Assembly (NCBI GenBank): GCA_946965045.2 | Contig: OX337238.1 | Coordinates: 930,001 to 994,000, forward strand | Length of the DNA stretch: 64,000 nt | Direction of reading: 5' to 3' | Source of the DNA: Epithemia pelagica | Taxonomy: Eukaryota; Bacillariophyta; Bacillariophyceae; Surirellales; Surirellaceae | Shown here: one piece after another, positions 20,776 through 33,217 of the stretch | Numbering within the stretch: position 1 is the stretch's first letter | Layout of the letters: each line of letters starts with the position of its first letter | Notes under the pieces: model-generated | What the model saw: the letters and a program-made list of their open reading frames with translations, nothing else | The model's database searches: none | Told to the model about the DNA's origin: nothing | Translations under genes and position numbers: made by a program

Positions 20776-23610
20776 ATGACCACCACTGCAACGACTCGTG
20801 TCCCAACCACAACCACCTCTCCGGCGTCTGTCCTCAAGGAGCCCCTGACGGCCTCCACCACCAAACCACAGCACAAGACGACGTCTTCCATGTTTTCCTC
20901 ATCACCTTCCTTTTATTGGTCTACACCAGCCTCCAACCAGGTCATGGATGAATTTCTCTGTCATTCTCATACCAGTGCCCGTGAAGATGCCTCGGCCGCC
21001 ATGACAGAATTGTGGACCACGATTTGGAATCAAACGGAACGCTTGTCCACCTCTTGTCATTCCGATAATACTGAGGGCCGGATGGAGTCGTGGTACGATC
21101 CTTCGCACTTGATGTTGTTGTGTGGTAGCGATACCACAACCACAACAACTCGTCCCGAATTGATGGCGCATCCCCACAAGGATGCAGCCGCACCACAGCA
21201 ATCCGAGGGTGAACCCCGCCAGGGACCTCCTTCTTCGGCAAGCAACCACCACAACCACAAGAAGACGGATTCCATCCTGGCCTCTTGTTCCGATATGGAA
21301 TTTTGGAATGACTTGTTGGTGGAACCCCCCGTCACTGTCAATACAACTACTACGACTACGACTCAATTGACCAAGAATGCCGTCTTGACAGCCTTTACCA
21401 CTGCCATGGTTCCACCGCAGGACTACCCATCATCATCATCATCCACATCTTCGCCGCCCTCCTCGAATGCTCCCAACCCCCATGCTGCTGTTGCTGATGT
21501 TGTTGCTGCCACCAACACGGACCACACCCAAAAGAAGGAGGAGGAGGAGGAGAGTGTGCCAGAGGAGGAGGAAGAGGCCGTCGTCCCCACCACCACCACC
21601 CCCCAATTGTCACCCTCCACGGAACCCTCTCCAGTCGTTGTGGACCCGACCATCACGACCACGGAACCGGTTCCATCCTCCTCTGAACCCGATGCACTCC
21701 AACGCCCGACTCTAGAAGAAGCACCAGCAAGCGGTGAGGAGTCTTTGAAAGACAACAACAAGGTCGAACCCGTACAGCCACCACAAGGTCCAACGATTAC
21801 TTCTGCAACTTCTCCTACTCCTATTCCTACCGTGTTGCCCTACGATGAACTCGAGGACCATCATCAAGAAGCACCCACCATTATGCCCTACGATGAACTC
21901 GAAGAGGATCCCGTCCTGTCCGTCACGGGGAGCATGGACCCTCAGGTCGATGCTGCTACTGCCGGAACCGTGCCGAGTGACAAGAGCACGACCATGGAGC
22001 AGGATCCTGTGCCAGAAACGCAAGACAAGGACGACGATAAGAACAATCGTGTGGATTCTTCCTCCATGGAACCGGAAACCACGCCGTCTGGCTTGGTCCA
22101 CGGTTCGGTCGATTTGGGGACCCATGCCGAGCCGGCAAAGGAGACGGGTGCGGTCGACACCACTACTACTACCACAACGACGACAAGTGTGGTTCCCCTC
22201 AGTGACTCGTTGCTCGATCCAGCCTGGTGTGATTGGAGGCAGCACCAACTGCCCGGAGATTTGTTGGAAGCACAGCAACAACCAAAAGTCACTCGTGACA
22301 TTCCATTGGTAGACCAGGAAACGAACGAGCCTGTCCCGGAAACAGAGGCAACTCTCTCCCCCAACAGGATCAGTCGCAGTAGTAGTAAGGACCTTGCGGA
22401 TGCGGTTCCACCCAGTCTACAAGGGACACCGACATCCCAGGCCTCCTCCTCCTCCTCGGTAGTGGATAATGGCAACAACACTGTGTGGCAGCCCTCTCGT
22501 CACCACGACAGCAAAATGGATCAATTGGCACAAGAATTGGAAAATATTGGAACGGAACCTCATCGACAGCTTTCCCTCCAAGAAACCTTTCATTCATGGA
22601 GCAAAGAAATGGAAAGGGACGATGATGATGAGGACGAAGAGGATGAGGATGAGGACAATGTGAAGGTAGAACATACTGAGGATGACGAGGATCCCCATTA
22701 CTTGCAAAAAGCCTGGCAAACATTGCAGCAACAAGCCAGCGAGGACGACGAGGACAGCGACGACGAAGAAGAAGAGGAACCAGACGAGGCGGATCCACAA
22801 ACCATGTTGTTCACCGATCGCTTTCCATCCGAGGATAATTCCGCGTCGATTGCCTTTGAGTATTCGGCGACAACCACCAACACGGTGTCACCGTGTGAAA
22901 GTGATCTCAGCATATGGGAATTGGCCACCATTCAACAACAACAACAGCACTACCAACAACATCCCTATGAACCTCAAACGTATGCACCACCCAAGGACGA
23001 CCCGACGGACGGGGCGGCCGCTGCTGTGGCCATGGTTGTGCCATCACCTCAAGTACAAGAACGACAATTGTCTCCCTCTCCGCAGCAACAACAAGATTTG
23101 GCTGCCCGGAGTATTCAATTGTGGTGGCATCGAATGCGACATCGCATCAAAACGCGCATGGCAGCCGCTCGCATCCTACAACGCACCTTTCGATCCGAAC
23201 GGAACAAAGCCGCCGCGCTTGCGAACAGTGCCAGTAAGGAACACGAGGATGCAACAACGTCGGCAACTCTCCCAATCCCACCCACACCCACGAATGCTGT
23301 TTCAGATACAGCGTTAGATGTCGTCCTTCCATCTAGCGATCAGGCACAGGAGCATCCTGAAGACGAACAAGATGAGGAGCAGACGAGACGGGGTGATGCT
23401 GCCAGGGTGATTGTGAACACCATACGTAGGTACCGTGATCAGCAACGCCATGAGGAAGAACGGAGATCGAACGCTGCCAAGGTGATTGTGCGTGCCATGT
23501 CTCGCTTCCGGGCCAGACGCTTGTTGGAGGAAATGGATTCGGTTTTGTTCCTTTCGCAATCGTCCGCATGGAATAGTCATTCCGAAGAACCACCCTTGGG
23601 AGTTTTGTAA
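20776..23610 (+). CDS. Acidic disordered IQ-motif protein
   Basis: Single exon, 944 residues, ATG preceded by CAT repeats. Most of the protein is low-complexity Thr/Pro/Ser/Glu-rich sequence with a strongly acidic block (about 615-675). Two short linear motifs L-P-Y-D-E-L-E (nt 21835-21855) and M-P-Y-D-E-L-E (21883-21903) are close copies, and a related one occurs in the minus-strand gene at 33813. The C-terminal 170 residues carry IQ-type helices: A-A-R-S-I-Q-L-W-W-H-R-M-R, A-A-R-I-L-Q-R-T-F-R, then A-A-R-V-I-V...R-R-Y-R and A-A-K-V-I-V-R-A-M-S-R-F-R. IQ motifs usually bind calmodulin or myosin light chains. The helix style matches the large IQ protein at 57718. Function is otherwise unknown. 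Confidence 0.7.
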   Translation: MTTTATTRVPTTTTSPASVLKEPLTASTTKPQHKTTSSMFSSSPSFYWSTPASNQVMDEFLCHSHTSAREDASAAMTELWTTIWNQTERLSTSCHSDNTEGRMESWYDPSHLMLLCGSDTTTTTTRPELMAHPHKDAAAPQQSEGEPRQGPPSSASNHHNHKKTDSILASCSDMEFWNDLLVEPPVTVNTTTTTTTQLTKNAVLTAFTTAMVPPQDYPSSSSSTSSPPSSNAPNPHAAVADVVAATNTDHTQKKEEEEESVPEEEEEAVVPTTTTPQLSPSTEPSPVVVDPTITTTEPVPSSSEPDALQRPTLEEAPASGEESLKDNNKVEPVQPPQGPTITSATSPTPIPTVLPYDELEDHHQEAPTIMPYDELEEDPVLSVTGSMDPQVDAATAGTVPSDKSTTMEQDPVPETQDKDDDKNNRVDSSSMEPETTPSGLVHGSVDLGTHAEPAKETGAVDTTTTTTTTTSVVPLSDSLLDPAWCDWRQHQLPGDLLEAQQQPKVTRDIPLVDQETNEPVPETEATLSPNRISRSSSKDLADAVPPSLQGTPTSQASSSSSVVDNGNNTVWQPSRHHDSKMDQLAQELENIGTEPHRQLSLQETFHSWSKEMERDDDDEDEEDEDEDNVKVEHTEDDEDPHYLQKAWQTLQQQASEDDEDSDDEEEEEPDEADPQTMLFTDRFPSEDNSASIAFEYSATTTNTVSPCESDLSIWELATIQQQQQHYQQHPYEPQTYAPPKDDPTDGAAAAVAMVVPSPQVQERQLSPSPQQQQDLAARSIQLWWHRMRHRIKTRMAAARILQRTFRSERNKAAALANSASKEHEDATTSATLPIPPTPTNAVSDTALDVVLPSSDQAQEHPEDEQDEEQTRRGDAARVIVNTIRRYRDQQRHEEERRSNAAKVIVRAMSRFRARRLLEEMDSVLFLSQSSAWNSHSEEPPLGVL

Positions 23611-23866
23611 TGAACATATTGGGCCCACCGTCGTCGAGAGTGAACAAAGACTTGAGACGAATTGTGTTTGTACTGTTCCAATGGTGTGTGGACGACACGA
23701 CTACGTTCATGACCTATTCTTACATAAATCTATTCTTTAACTGCCAGAAAAATATTGTCTCGTGTTCCAACATGATGCCATTGACAGAAATCTATTTTCT
23801 TTTCAGTACTAAGGAAAGTAGCGTATTTACATGGTTATACTTCGTTATCAACTCTCGAAGTCCACA

Positions 23867-26800
23867 CTATACAAACTTGTCCTTTCCATCTTCAACGGTT
23901 GGAGACTCTGCTTGTTGGACCAAATCCCGGAGTGCTCTAGCACTTTCCGGCCCAGTCGCATCAACAAGGTCAGCAAACATTCCTTCTGCCTGCAACAGAT
24001 CTGCAGGCCTTCCAATTTCAGCCGCATGTCCATCGGCCATTACAAGGACCAAGTCATAATCCATGATTGTATGTAGTCGGTGTGCAATTGTGAGCAGCGT
24101 TGTGTTTTGAAAACGTGTTCTCAGCATGTGTTGGATGAACGCATCGGTTTCTCCTGTTTGGTGCAAGGAAAAGATCCCGAATGTGAGCAATGTGTACGGT
24201 GACAAAACCTCACAACCCAACCCAACCGTGTCGTTACGTACCATCTACACTTGCTGTAGCTTCGTCAAGTACCAAAACCTTCGGCTTGCTGAGAAGGGCT
24301 CGTGCAAGATTCAACAACTGACGTTCACCGACACTAAAGTTGGATCCTCCTTCTTCGACCGTCATTTGAAGAATTTCAGAAGAGTCGGACGGCTGGGCCA
24401 TTCGTACTGCTCTCAATGCCTCCAGTACATCTTCATCACTGCTTTGTCCAAATGGGTCGATGCATTCCCTTAGAATCGTCCCTGTAAGGAAAGGATCTTG
24501 TGGAATAATAGCCATGCCATTTGTGCGTCCTCGAACATCCGAAAGACCCAGTTGCCCAAGATCTGTTCCATCGAGAAGAATACGACCTGACTCAATCTCA
24601 ACTAAGCGGAAAATAGCAACCTGCGCGTCGTAACGATGAGATGAAATAATCGTTAGTCGAACGTATCAACCAAGCTCTAGCGAGCGTCGAATGTGCCTTA
24701 CCGTCAAAGAACTTTTGCCTGCGCCTGTCCTTCCAACGACTCCACAGGACTTTCCAGCAGGTACGGAGAACGTGAGATTGTTTAACGCAAGAGGTAAACC
24801 TTCACGATATCTGAGACAAACATTCTCAAAGACAATTTGTCCATGTTCCGGCCACTCTGGGGCAGGAAGGAAGCGTTCTTCGGTTTTCATTGCTTTTTCG
24901 GCGGGAATTTCAGTCATGGCGTCCACACGTTCAATTGCCGTAATGGCGGATTCGGCTTCTCCAAAGAAATCAATCAGAAAACCCAAGGAGACGGTAAAGT
25001 TGGACGACCAAATAATGAGGAGCCCAACCAACCCTGGTTCAATGCGAAGAACATCGTTCAAACAGACCACCAGAGTAGTTGAAACCAGAACCACCGTGGC
25101 ACCCAAGCTTTCGATGCGCACTCCCAACCATCTTTGAGCAGTGACATAGTTTAACAGTGCGGCACTGTTGGTATCTGCGGCCTCGCGAAACCGGTCCAAG
25201 AAGGTCTGTTCCCTGTTGAAGACTCTTATGGATGCAGCACCATCCAACACTGCGAAAGAAGTGAGGAATTGGTCACAACAATAAGCACGCAAAGAACTCA
25301 TTCGACGTACCCTCCGTGACCATTGCTTGTACCGGTGACCGTGACATTGCATCCAAACGTTGAAGATCGACGCCGGATCTTCGATAGTGCAAAAGAATCA
25401 TAAGGTAGATGGTCGTGACTGGAAACAAACAGAGCAGCATCCATGGAAGAATGGAGCTCATCACTATAATCCCTGCGAAAAACCAGCTTAGCGCAATAAG
25501 CAAAATCGACATGGCTTCTGTTAAAACAATATCCACGACTTCAATGTCATATGTAAAACGATTGAGGACCCGCCCCATGGGCGTTGTTTCAAAATACGAT
25601 AAAGGAGCCTTCAACACACTTTCCTAAAACAACAAGAACAAATGTCAGATATCACACGCAATCACCACGAATCCTTTCGCATATGTAGACCTACCAACAT
25701 CGCCGAAAAGACTTTTTTGGCAGCTCGAGATCCTCCGGTGACAGCCCAGCTTGATCTCAAGTTTGTGGCAATCACTGACAGAACAATCAGGACCGAAAGC
25801 ACTTTGAGGTATTCATATTGCGCCGAGAACCCATCCGTTTGGGGTGCATAGGTTTTACCAAAAACATCAACCGGTTCTTCAGCACCGCTCGTCCATCGAG
25901 CAATCCAATACTCGACGGCGACGTAAAGAAAACGATCCAAAATGAGACACACAAGGATAATGGACAAAAAATAGGCACCACCGGCATATTTGAACCATAA
26001 CAACCAGGTTTTCAGATTGGAAAGTCCATATTCGCGTTGCTCTACCGTCATGATCTCGTGCATTCGTTTCGACCCTCCTCTCTTTTCGTCGTTGCCCCCT
26101 TGACTGGGGAGTCCATCTTGTCCCTCCATTTCGGTATCCTCTTGAACCGATGCTCTCATGTGGTCTACAGCAATTTTGGTTTTCAGGTCGTCCTCCTCCG
26201 GTTCAAACTGACCCAGTTCACTCCAGGACCCCAAGAATTTGTTTTTGCCATCCACAATCACGAGAATTCGGTCCACCATGTTCAAAAAGTGCGACGAATG
26301 AGTTACCAGCACCACAGCGCTGTTGGCAAAAAGCGCCTGTTTTCCACGAATCAATCGATCAAACACTAATTTTGACGTTGTGGCATCCAAGGCCGACAAG
26401 GGATCGTCGCACAACACGACATCGGGACATGAATAGGCGGCTCGCGCCAAGGACACGCGTTGCTTTTGACCTACACAGAGTATAGTTAGTAGTAGCACAG
26501 TGACATTGCAGGCGTGAGATCACAACCGTATCAGCTGGTTGCACCTGTACATGCATACTCACCTCCCGACAGAGTCACTCCTCGTTCTCCAATTTGGGTC
26601 AGATCCTGGGCGGCTCCCAATTGTTCGACATCGGATCGGAGACAACAGGCATCGAGGACTCGTTCGTATCGATCTTGATCAAAGTCGAGACCAAACAAGA
26701 TATTTTCACGAAAGGTGGTATTGAGAATAAAGGGTGTTTGTGGTACATAGGCAATGGTTCCCTGAAATTGGACCCTCGTTTGGTCCGACAGGGGTGCCAC

Positions 26801-28570
26801 TTCTTTGATAATCCCCGACACAAGAGTAGTCTTGCCACTCGCCACGGGGCCACAGACGGCCAACACTTCACCTTTGTGCAATGAGAAATTGAATTCATCC
26901 ACCGAAAACGTGTTGGCTGCAGCGGTGGATGTGGTTACGGTACCGTCCTTGGTATTCGATGCCACCTCGTCAAGCACAGACCCTTGTCGAAAGCCTGCCT
27001 TTTCCAATGTCAATGCCGGTTCCTTGGAAGATAGTTCCCCTGTCATATTGTCGTTGTCATTGGGTTGGTTGTTGTTGTTTTGGGAGTTACTACCAGTGTT
27101 GGCGACGCCCTTGGAGCCCGGTTCTTTTGCCTCTGCCTCTCTTTGTTGTTCCTCCTGCTGTTCGTCTCGATTGTAATCCGTTTCTCTTCCAAGGTAGGCC
27201 GCCACCCGATCCAAGGCCGACAAGGCTTGCGCGGCCTTACCCAAGAACCGGGCCGCATAATTAATGGGAAACCGAAGGGCCGAAAACAAGAGAAGAACCG
27301 AAAAGGTTTTGCTGGCGGTCAAGATATGATCTTCACTGGTGAGGGTGTAGACGGCAAAGGTGGCCACGGTCGCCAAAAGGGGTGAAATGACGGTAATGGT
27401 CAGGGTGGAGGCCCAAACCGCCATTTCCTTGCGCAACAAGACGAGTTCGGCCTGTCGATAGTGAGAGACCTTGTCGTAAAATTGGTCTTCGTAATTGTTG
27501 AGTTTGGCCACCTTGATGCCTTGCAACATGCTGTTGGTCAAACCGACCCGATCGTCCGTCCGTTTGACACGCAATTGTCGAATCTGCAGCATTTTGGCCG
27601 TCACCATGGAGGCCAATGGCAAAAAGGCCACCAAGACGGCAATGCCCACCAAGGTGACGGGGCCCATGACGAGAATCAAAAAGAGTGTCACCAAGGAAAC
27701 CGAGAGTGGCAAGGACCATATCAAATGCCCTTCTTGAGCTGCTTCAAATATTTTTTGGGTATCGACTGCCACCAGTGTTGAGGTTTCCCCCGAGGTCAAT
27801 CCGGTGCGCCCCCGTGGTGTCAAATGCAAGACGTGTTGGTAAATGACATTGACAAGGGTATTGCGCATCAAGACACCACTTTTCATGGCCAAATGACGAT
27901 GTCGATGATTGGCAATGGCATTGAGGGACAAGACGAGGAAAATCCCCACCGCCAGGGGCAATCCCTCCGACACAACGCGTTCCGACGGATGGTCTTCCAA
28001 CACTTGCAAGAGTCGTCGAACCAATAAGGGATTGGTGGATTGACACAAGACTGTGATGAGTTGCCAGAGGCCGGCCGGAACATAGAAATGTCGAATCATG
28101 GGCCACAAGGTATACAAAACGCGTTCTTTGGCCTGATCACTGTGATAAATATCGCTGCGTTGAACGTAAACGAACAAAAGTCAGTCCAGACGAGAGACGG
28201 TTGGACCGTGTGTGAGTCTTTATATGGTTGGACTCGTTCTCCTTGCACCATCGCATGCCGAGACGTACCGGAATTGTTGCGCCAAGTATTTGGATTTCAT
28301 GCAATGAGGGACAGGAAACAAATCTTCTTGTTCGAGCCGAGTTCCATCCTTGTGTTGCAACACACCCTTGGACAAGAGAGGTGACAAATACGAATAGGTC
28401 CAATTGGAAAAGAGACGATATGGCCACGAAATATCGGTACGGTCTTCGGGCCATGTCTCGTGTCGCAGTTTCTTGGTTGTTGCTTCTCCTTCCTTGTGAT
28501 TGCCATTATTCTTGGTGGGGACGTCACCACTGCCTTCATCGGCTGGTACCATTTCCTTGGTCGAACACAT
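23867..28570 (-). CDS. ABCC/MRP-type full ABC transporter
   Basis: Seven exons: 28269..28570, 26563..28154, 25695..26470, 25311..25623, 24702..25249, 24242..24620 and 23867..24153. All six introns are GT-AG, 61-114 bp, and phases agree, giving 1398 residues. Architecture is TMD1-NBD1-TMD2-NBD2 without a TMD0, as in short MRPs. NBD1 has Walker [11 protein letters not shown]-loop Y-V-P-Q-T-P-F, signature L-S-G-G-Q-K-Q-R (split by intron 2) and Walker B L-C-D-D, with Asp instead of the catalytic Glu as is usual for ABCC NBD1. NBD2 has G-R-T-G-A-G-K-S-S, signature [12 protein letters not shown] and I-A-H-R-L. Such pumps export organic anions, conjugates or metal-thiol complexes across plasma or vacuolar membranes. 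The ATG at 28570 has an in-frame stop five codons upstream. Converges with the IQ gene ending at 23610. Confidence 0.92.
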
Positions 28571-29118
28571 CTTCAGTGTGGGTTATGTGGCTTCCAATTC
28601 TACGGTTGCTTTCACTTTTCAGTTGGTATCAGTGTGGGTCTCGATCAAGACCGACAAAGGGAAGCGCGATGTCGGATTTCGTGCTTGGAACAGAACATGC
28701 TCTCTTGGAGCGATCTGTCTGGTCGTTTCTGGGTGTGGCTATTACAGGACCGACGACGATGATGCTGATGCTTGTCTCAACGTCAGGAACCTTTTCGAAC
28801 AAAAGCTCGGGCGTGTTTCGACTTTCTCGCGACGAATTGTTGTGACTCGAAGAAAAAGAGAAATAATCAGGCTATTTTGGATCATTTAATTTTTTAATAT
28901 AAAATTTGGGAGCATTTTAAAAGGCTAGAACCACTATGTCTCGGTTGACGTGAAACTCACTCCTACTCTATCTCCTCCACCCTCGTCTCGGGGAAGAACG
29001 CTTGACGAATCAATTGTGTTCCAAATTATAGTTTAAGAGAAATATATATATAAATGAATAAATGCATAGCAAGGATGGAGTGTGTTGGTGTTCTCTGCCT
29101 GCGCCGCCTGATATATGA
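28571..29118. other. Intergenic stretch
   Basis: Lies between the ABCC start and the 3' end of the carbonic-anhydrase-like gene, both on the minus strand. It should hold the ABCC promoter and the 3' UTR of the upstream gene; an AT-rich run with TATATATA is at 29040-29060. No gene seen. Confidence 0.4.
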
Positions 29119-32100
29119 TTAGACCATGGTCCCGGATCCTCCAGCCGTTGCGGGGGGAGGTCGGAATTGGTTCCATCGTCGATCGGCTTCACTCAAGGCA
29201 TGATTATTATTCGGTAGGTTCGTCGTCGTCGTCGTCGTCGTCGTGTTCCAGGAAGGGTCCGCCATCATGAGTCGTTCGTGTTCTTCGGCACTCCAGATTC
29301 CCGCGGCGGCGGCGGCGGCGGACGACGACGAGGATGACGTATGAGGGGAACGCAACAATCCTTGATTGACATTGGGAGTTTGGACGGTCAAAAGCATCCC
29401 ATTATTACACCGAGAGGGAGATGACCCCGCGGACGACAAGGAAGACCAGGCATAGAGTCCTCGTCGTGGACGATGTTTTGGTATATGGGAAGGAACCAAG
29501 ACCAAGCGCGGTCGTGCATACAAGGTCATGAACGCCAAAAACTGATCCAATGTGATTCCCATGGGTTCTCTTTGGTCAGTCGCCACCACATTCCACAATC
29601 GATCAAAGGTGGGTTCCGTCATCATATTACATCGTGTCACATATTGCCACAATTGGTCTCGTGATACACGGCCCTGACCTTCCTTGTCCAATCGGGCAAA
29701 TACCTTACCCAAAACGACTGGATCCAGCAAAGGCCACTCGCTGTGGTCATCGTGAAATACCGAACTGGAATGACTCCGACTGCTACTGTTACTTCGACAA
29801 CTGTGATTCCGGCGATGGCTGGAACCCAAGGACGACGAACGTTTCTGGAGTTCCTTCAGGTCGTGTTGGATCCAAAGAACAGCAACAGCGACAATCGTCA
29901 AGCCTCCCAGGACCAAAACAACCTTCCAACCAGGGCGAATCCGCGGTTCTTTTGAGTTGGTAGATGGCCATGTCGTGGTGGCACAGGGCGACTCTGGTGT
30001 GCACTCGGGTCCCATGGTCACAGGGTTCAGAACCTGATTGTCTTGTTGCACTTGTTTCAAGTGGGCGATAAATTCTTCTTCCGTAACGGCATGTGCCGTG
30101 AGAGTATAGCTTTCTACCAGGGACTGTTGGGAATAGGGGGGAAAGGGAGCGTTCCGAATATGGTATTCTCCCCGTGCCGTCATGGTTCCTGAAGTGGCAT
30201 TGTATGACTCGACATGCGTCCATTCCCACCATGCAGTGTTGACTGTGGCGCCATCATTCCCGTGACTCTTTTTCTTCTTGTGGTGACCATGTGGTGAGGG
30301 TTGTTGTGGTTTGTTCGTCACGACCATGGCGAGGGTGTGTTCGTCTTGTGGCACAATGGTTCCCGTTGGTCGCCGTTGCGTTGCGCATCGCTGCCCTGCG
30401 AACACGTTGTTGCTCCAAGTTTGGGAGAGATCAAACATGCCATGGAGGAAAAGCAGCTGGACCGATTGGTCTTGTGGTGTATTTTTGGTCGACTTTGTGC
30501 TTGTCTTTTTCCACGATACGGAAAGGCCGACGGTGTCACCAACATCAGTCCATCCATGAATGCCACACGATGCTGCATCCGGGATAGTATTGGATGCGTG
30601 ATGGGGCAAGGGTGCAGTACAAAACGAGGACTGACTCGCGTCAATAGGCCGATACACACGATACCACGTATCCATAAAGTAATGATGAAAGAAGGTTCGA
30701 TTCCACAAGACCGTCACGTCTTGCCGTGGATAAGGAACGGCCCATCCTGGTTGTACGTGAGACGAGGAAAAGTGAGGTTCAGCAGGATGACCCTCACTAT
30801 CCCAAAAGTCCATGGTGCCGACCCAATAGCCACGAGAGTCCTCCCAGACAGGAGCTGGAGTTGGATGAGGATGATAAGACGAGAAGGCCATGGATTTTGA
30901 AACCGCGCGGCGATGGCCATGGTTGGACGCTGTCGTGGAATTGTTCGTGTTGTACGGAACAACTCCAACATCTGGTTTCGTCACCTGTGGTCCTTCATGA
31001 CACCGATGAAGAACCGCACGTCCTTCGAGTGGTTGAGGTGGTCGAGAGGTACTGCCGGTTTGAGGGGATGCCACAGTGACACGACCGCATGTGCTTGTAG
31101 TTGCATTGTCGACTTCGTTCTCCAAAACAGTATGCTGTGCGGCACACAGAATAAGATATTCCAAACGCGCCAATTGCTCTGAGGAAACCACCATGGGTTG
31201 ATCCACAACCGTCCAATGAACTCGCTCCGTACATGGCGGGGAAGTGAAACTACCCTTGTACGTGTACACACCAAAATTGTGCACGGGAGGCAGTGCATAA
31301 ACATCAGGCATCCAACAATTGCGCAATTCCTCCGAATCAGTTTCGGTCGCAGCCATGACATGCTTGTTGGTCACATCCGGAAATACGAGTTGGTGTACGG
31401 GGTAGGGATACGGTGCATCGAGGGGAGCACATTGGCGTTGCGACATGGTAGAGGGAGAGGGACCGCTACAATGCTGAGCCACTTGTTCTTGTTCCTTGGT
31501 AGCCTCGGCTTCCCATCCTCGCAAAAACCATTCAAATTGGACATGGTCCTTCTTCTTGTTTGTAGATGTCGTATCCGCGGTAATCATCATGGCCCACATG
31601 ACGTAGGGGGCATCCGCGGGCGGCGAGCTGGAATCGTCCGTCACATTCGAACGGTCCGAAACCCGTCGATGCAACACTTGCAATTCGGCTGGGAAAAATC
31701 CCGACTTTCCAATCCCCTGTCCTTCCAAGGCATGTTCGGAATAGGATTGAACGTGCAATTCCACAGCTTCCCACCAGATTGAGGGAGAGGAAGGGTCGTG
31801 CTCTTGCGAATCTTGACTTGAATCACCATGGGGAGGGACAGTCATTCGGCCCATATGACACGTGGCCTTTGGTTTGCGATGAACGTGGACGCCTATAGAA
31901 TAAAGAGAAGAGAACGAACCAGATCCGTTTGAGATTGCCGAAAACCAACAGAAAAGGCAAGCAAACAAGACAACCGAATTGTCAGAGACGGCTCCACACA
32001 AAAATTGCTCTGTTTTCTGTCAAACGTACCATAATTTGTGACACGAAATTCCAAATCATTCCAGTGACAAGTCCCTAATTCATAGTCATAGGACGACATG

Positions 32101-32441
32101 TCCGTATCACATTCAGAAGGGGTAATGGAAATGGGAGACTGTCCATAGCCACTCCATCCTTGCGTTCCACCACACTGATTCTCCTTCCACCACCACCACG
32201 ACGTATCGTCCTTTTCCTTGTGGTCCTCTTTGGGAGTATTCTCGCTGTTTGGATTCAAGACCAAGTGCGGCCAGTGCAAAGGACCCAAACCACCGACATG
32301 ATCGTAATACGTAATCCAAGTATTGCGATCAGCGGATTCGCCCACCACCGCCATTGTTCCAGATACCATTAGTAACAGCCAGGGTCCCACTAGACGGAAC
32401 CAGCTCCTGCTCGCTTGTCCGGTACAAGAAGACTGACTCAT
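29119..32441 (-). CDS. Alpha-carbonic-anhydrase-like ectodomain with membrane helix and EF-hand-like tail
   Basis: Exons 32030..32441 and 29119..31892 (intron 137 bp, GT-AG) give 1061 residues. The ATG at 32441 begins a hydrophobic signal peptide (W-L-L-L-M-V-S-G). Alpha-CA landmarks follow: G-Q-S-P-I-S-I, S-E-H-A-L-E-G, A-E-L-Q-V-L-H and the strongly conserved G-S-F-T-S-P-P-C-T-E...W-x-V with V-S-S-E-Q. By eye alignment, zinc ligands corresponding to human H96 and H119 read Gln (H-V-Q and E-L-Q), so ordinary CA catalysis is doubtful. After a Thr/His-rich extracellular region comes one membrane helix (V-V-L-V-L-G-G-L-T-I-V-A-V-A-V-L-W), then a cytoplasmic segment with an EF-hand-like helix-loop-helix (F-A-R-L-D-K-E-G-Q-G-R-V). 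A poly-Thr tract encoded by CGT repeats (29220-29243) is near the C-terminus. Probably a surface sensor or wall protein rather than an enzyme; this is inference. Confidence 0.8.
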
Positions 32442-32936
32442 GATGCTTCCGTCTTTGAGCCACAGAAACACTATCAACACGCACACAGAACAAACTGTCT
32501 CCGATTGTTGCTTTCAGAATCAAAGGTCTAGGTAGTTGCCTGATGCGTCTCTTGTACTTCGGGGCGCTTCCACCCTTTTACTATAAACACTACTGCAATT
32601 TGCAATGTTGGATTCCTACGATTCCTTCACTTCAAGTGCGGCTTTTGGTTGACAAGCATGAACCGTCCGCAACCACAGCTGGTCTCCATCAATCTCAGAA
32701 ATTCCTGTTCGATTTGGTGCAGACAAAAGGTCGGAGTACTTCCTAGCGCTTAAATCAGGTCGCCTTAAAATAAGATCCGTCTGGGTCATTCCAACTCAAA
32801 ATAATCGATATAAATGCGACTACAAAAATCTTGAGCGTAGAGAAAGGCTAGAACGCCGGCGCGAAGAGACGAGGGCCATTCAGTAACAGCGTTATAAACG
32901 CGACTAAAAAGCCAACGGGACCAACGTACACCTACC
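32442..32936. other. Intergenic / promoter side of the CA-like gene
   Basis: No gene seen. It presumably contains the minus-strand promoter of the carbonic-anhydrase-like gene and ends at the left target-site duplication of the SINE-like insertion. Confidence 0.4.
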
Positions 32937-32953
32937 TTTGTCTTCGTCATGAT
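32937..32953 (+). repeat. Left target-site duplication
   Basis: TTTGTCTTCGTCATGAT, identical to 33218-33234. At least 14 bases are unambiguous; the first three T could belong to the element's T tail in the right copy. Confidence 0.85.
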
Positions 32954-33217
32954 ACCAGCCGTCTTGGTCGAGCGGTACGACGCTCAGCGGTCTGTGGCCG
33001 GATTCTGGTCTCTCCTGCGAGGGTCCAGGGTTCGATTCCCCACGATCGTGCTTTGTTGGGTTGGAAGGACCACTTGTACAGGGTCCGGAAAAATGGTCGT
33101 CTGTGTGTGGCCCCCGTCACCAGAGGGCTGTTCCCCCGCGTCGAAATGGCGCCAGGGCAGTCGGTCGAGTATGTCCTGCGGGACTGCCACGGCAGCTGAA
33201 ATAGACTATCACTTTTT
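32954..33217 (+). mobile_element. tRNA-derived SINE-like retroelement with T-tail
   Basis: About 264 bp bounded by perfect 14-17 bp direct repeats, the hallmark of target-primed retrotransposition. The head carries an RNA polymerase III A box, TGGTCGAGCGG (32965-32975), and a B box identical to the GGTTCGANTCC consensus, GGTTCGATTCC (33029-33039). They are 64 bp apart start to start, as in tRNAs with a long variable arm or a degenerate tRNA. A 7-bp acceptor stem cannot be formed, so it is not a working tRNA. A tRNA-unrelated body follows (about 33046-33212), then eight T (33213-33220), which would act as a pol III terminator. No protein is encoded; movement would depend on a LINE elsewhere. 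Only one copy was found in this window. Confidence 0.8.

Noticed and set aside
32960-33050. Functional tRNA gene
   Set aside because: A and B boxes are good, but no 7-bp acceptor stem pairs, the T stem has mismatches, and no U33-anticodon loop fits. Flanking duplications and the T tail fit a SINE better.
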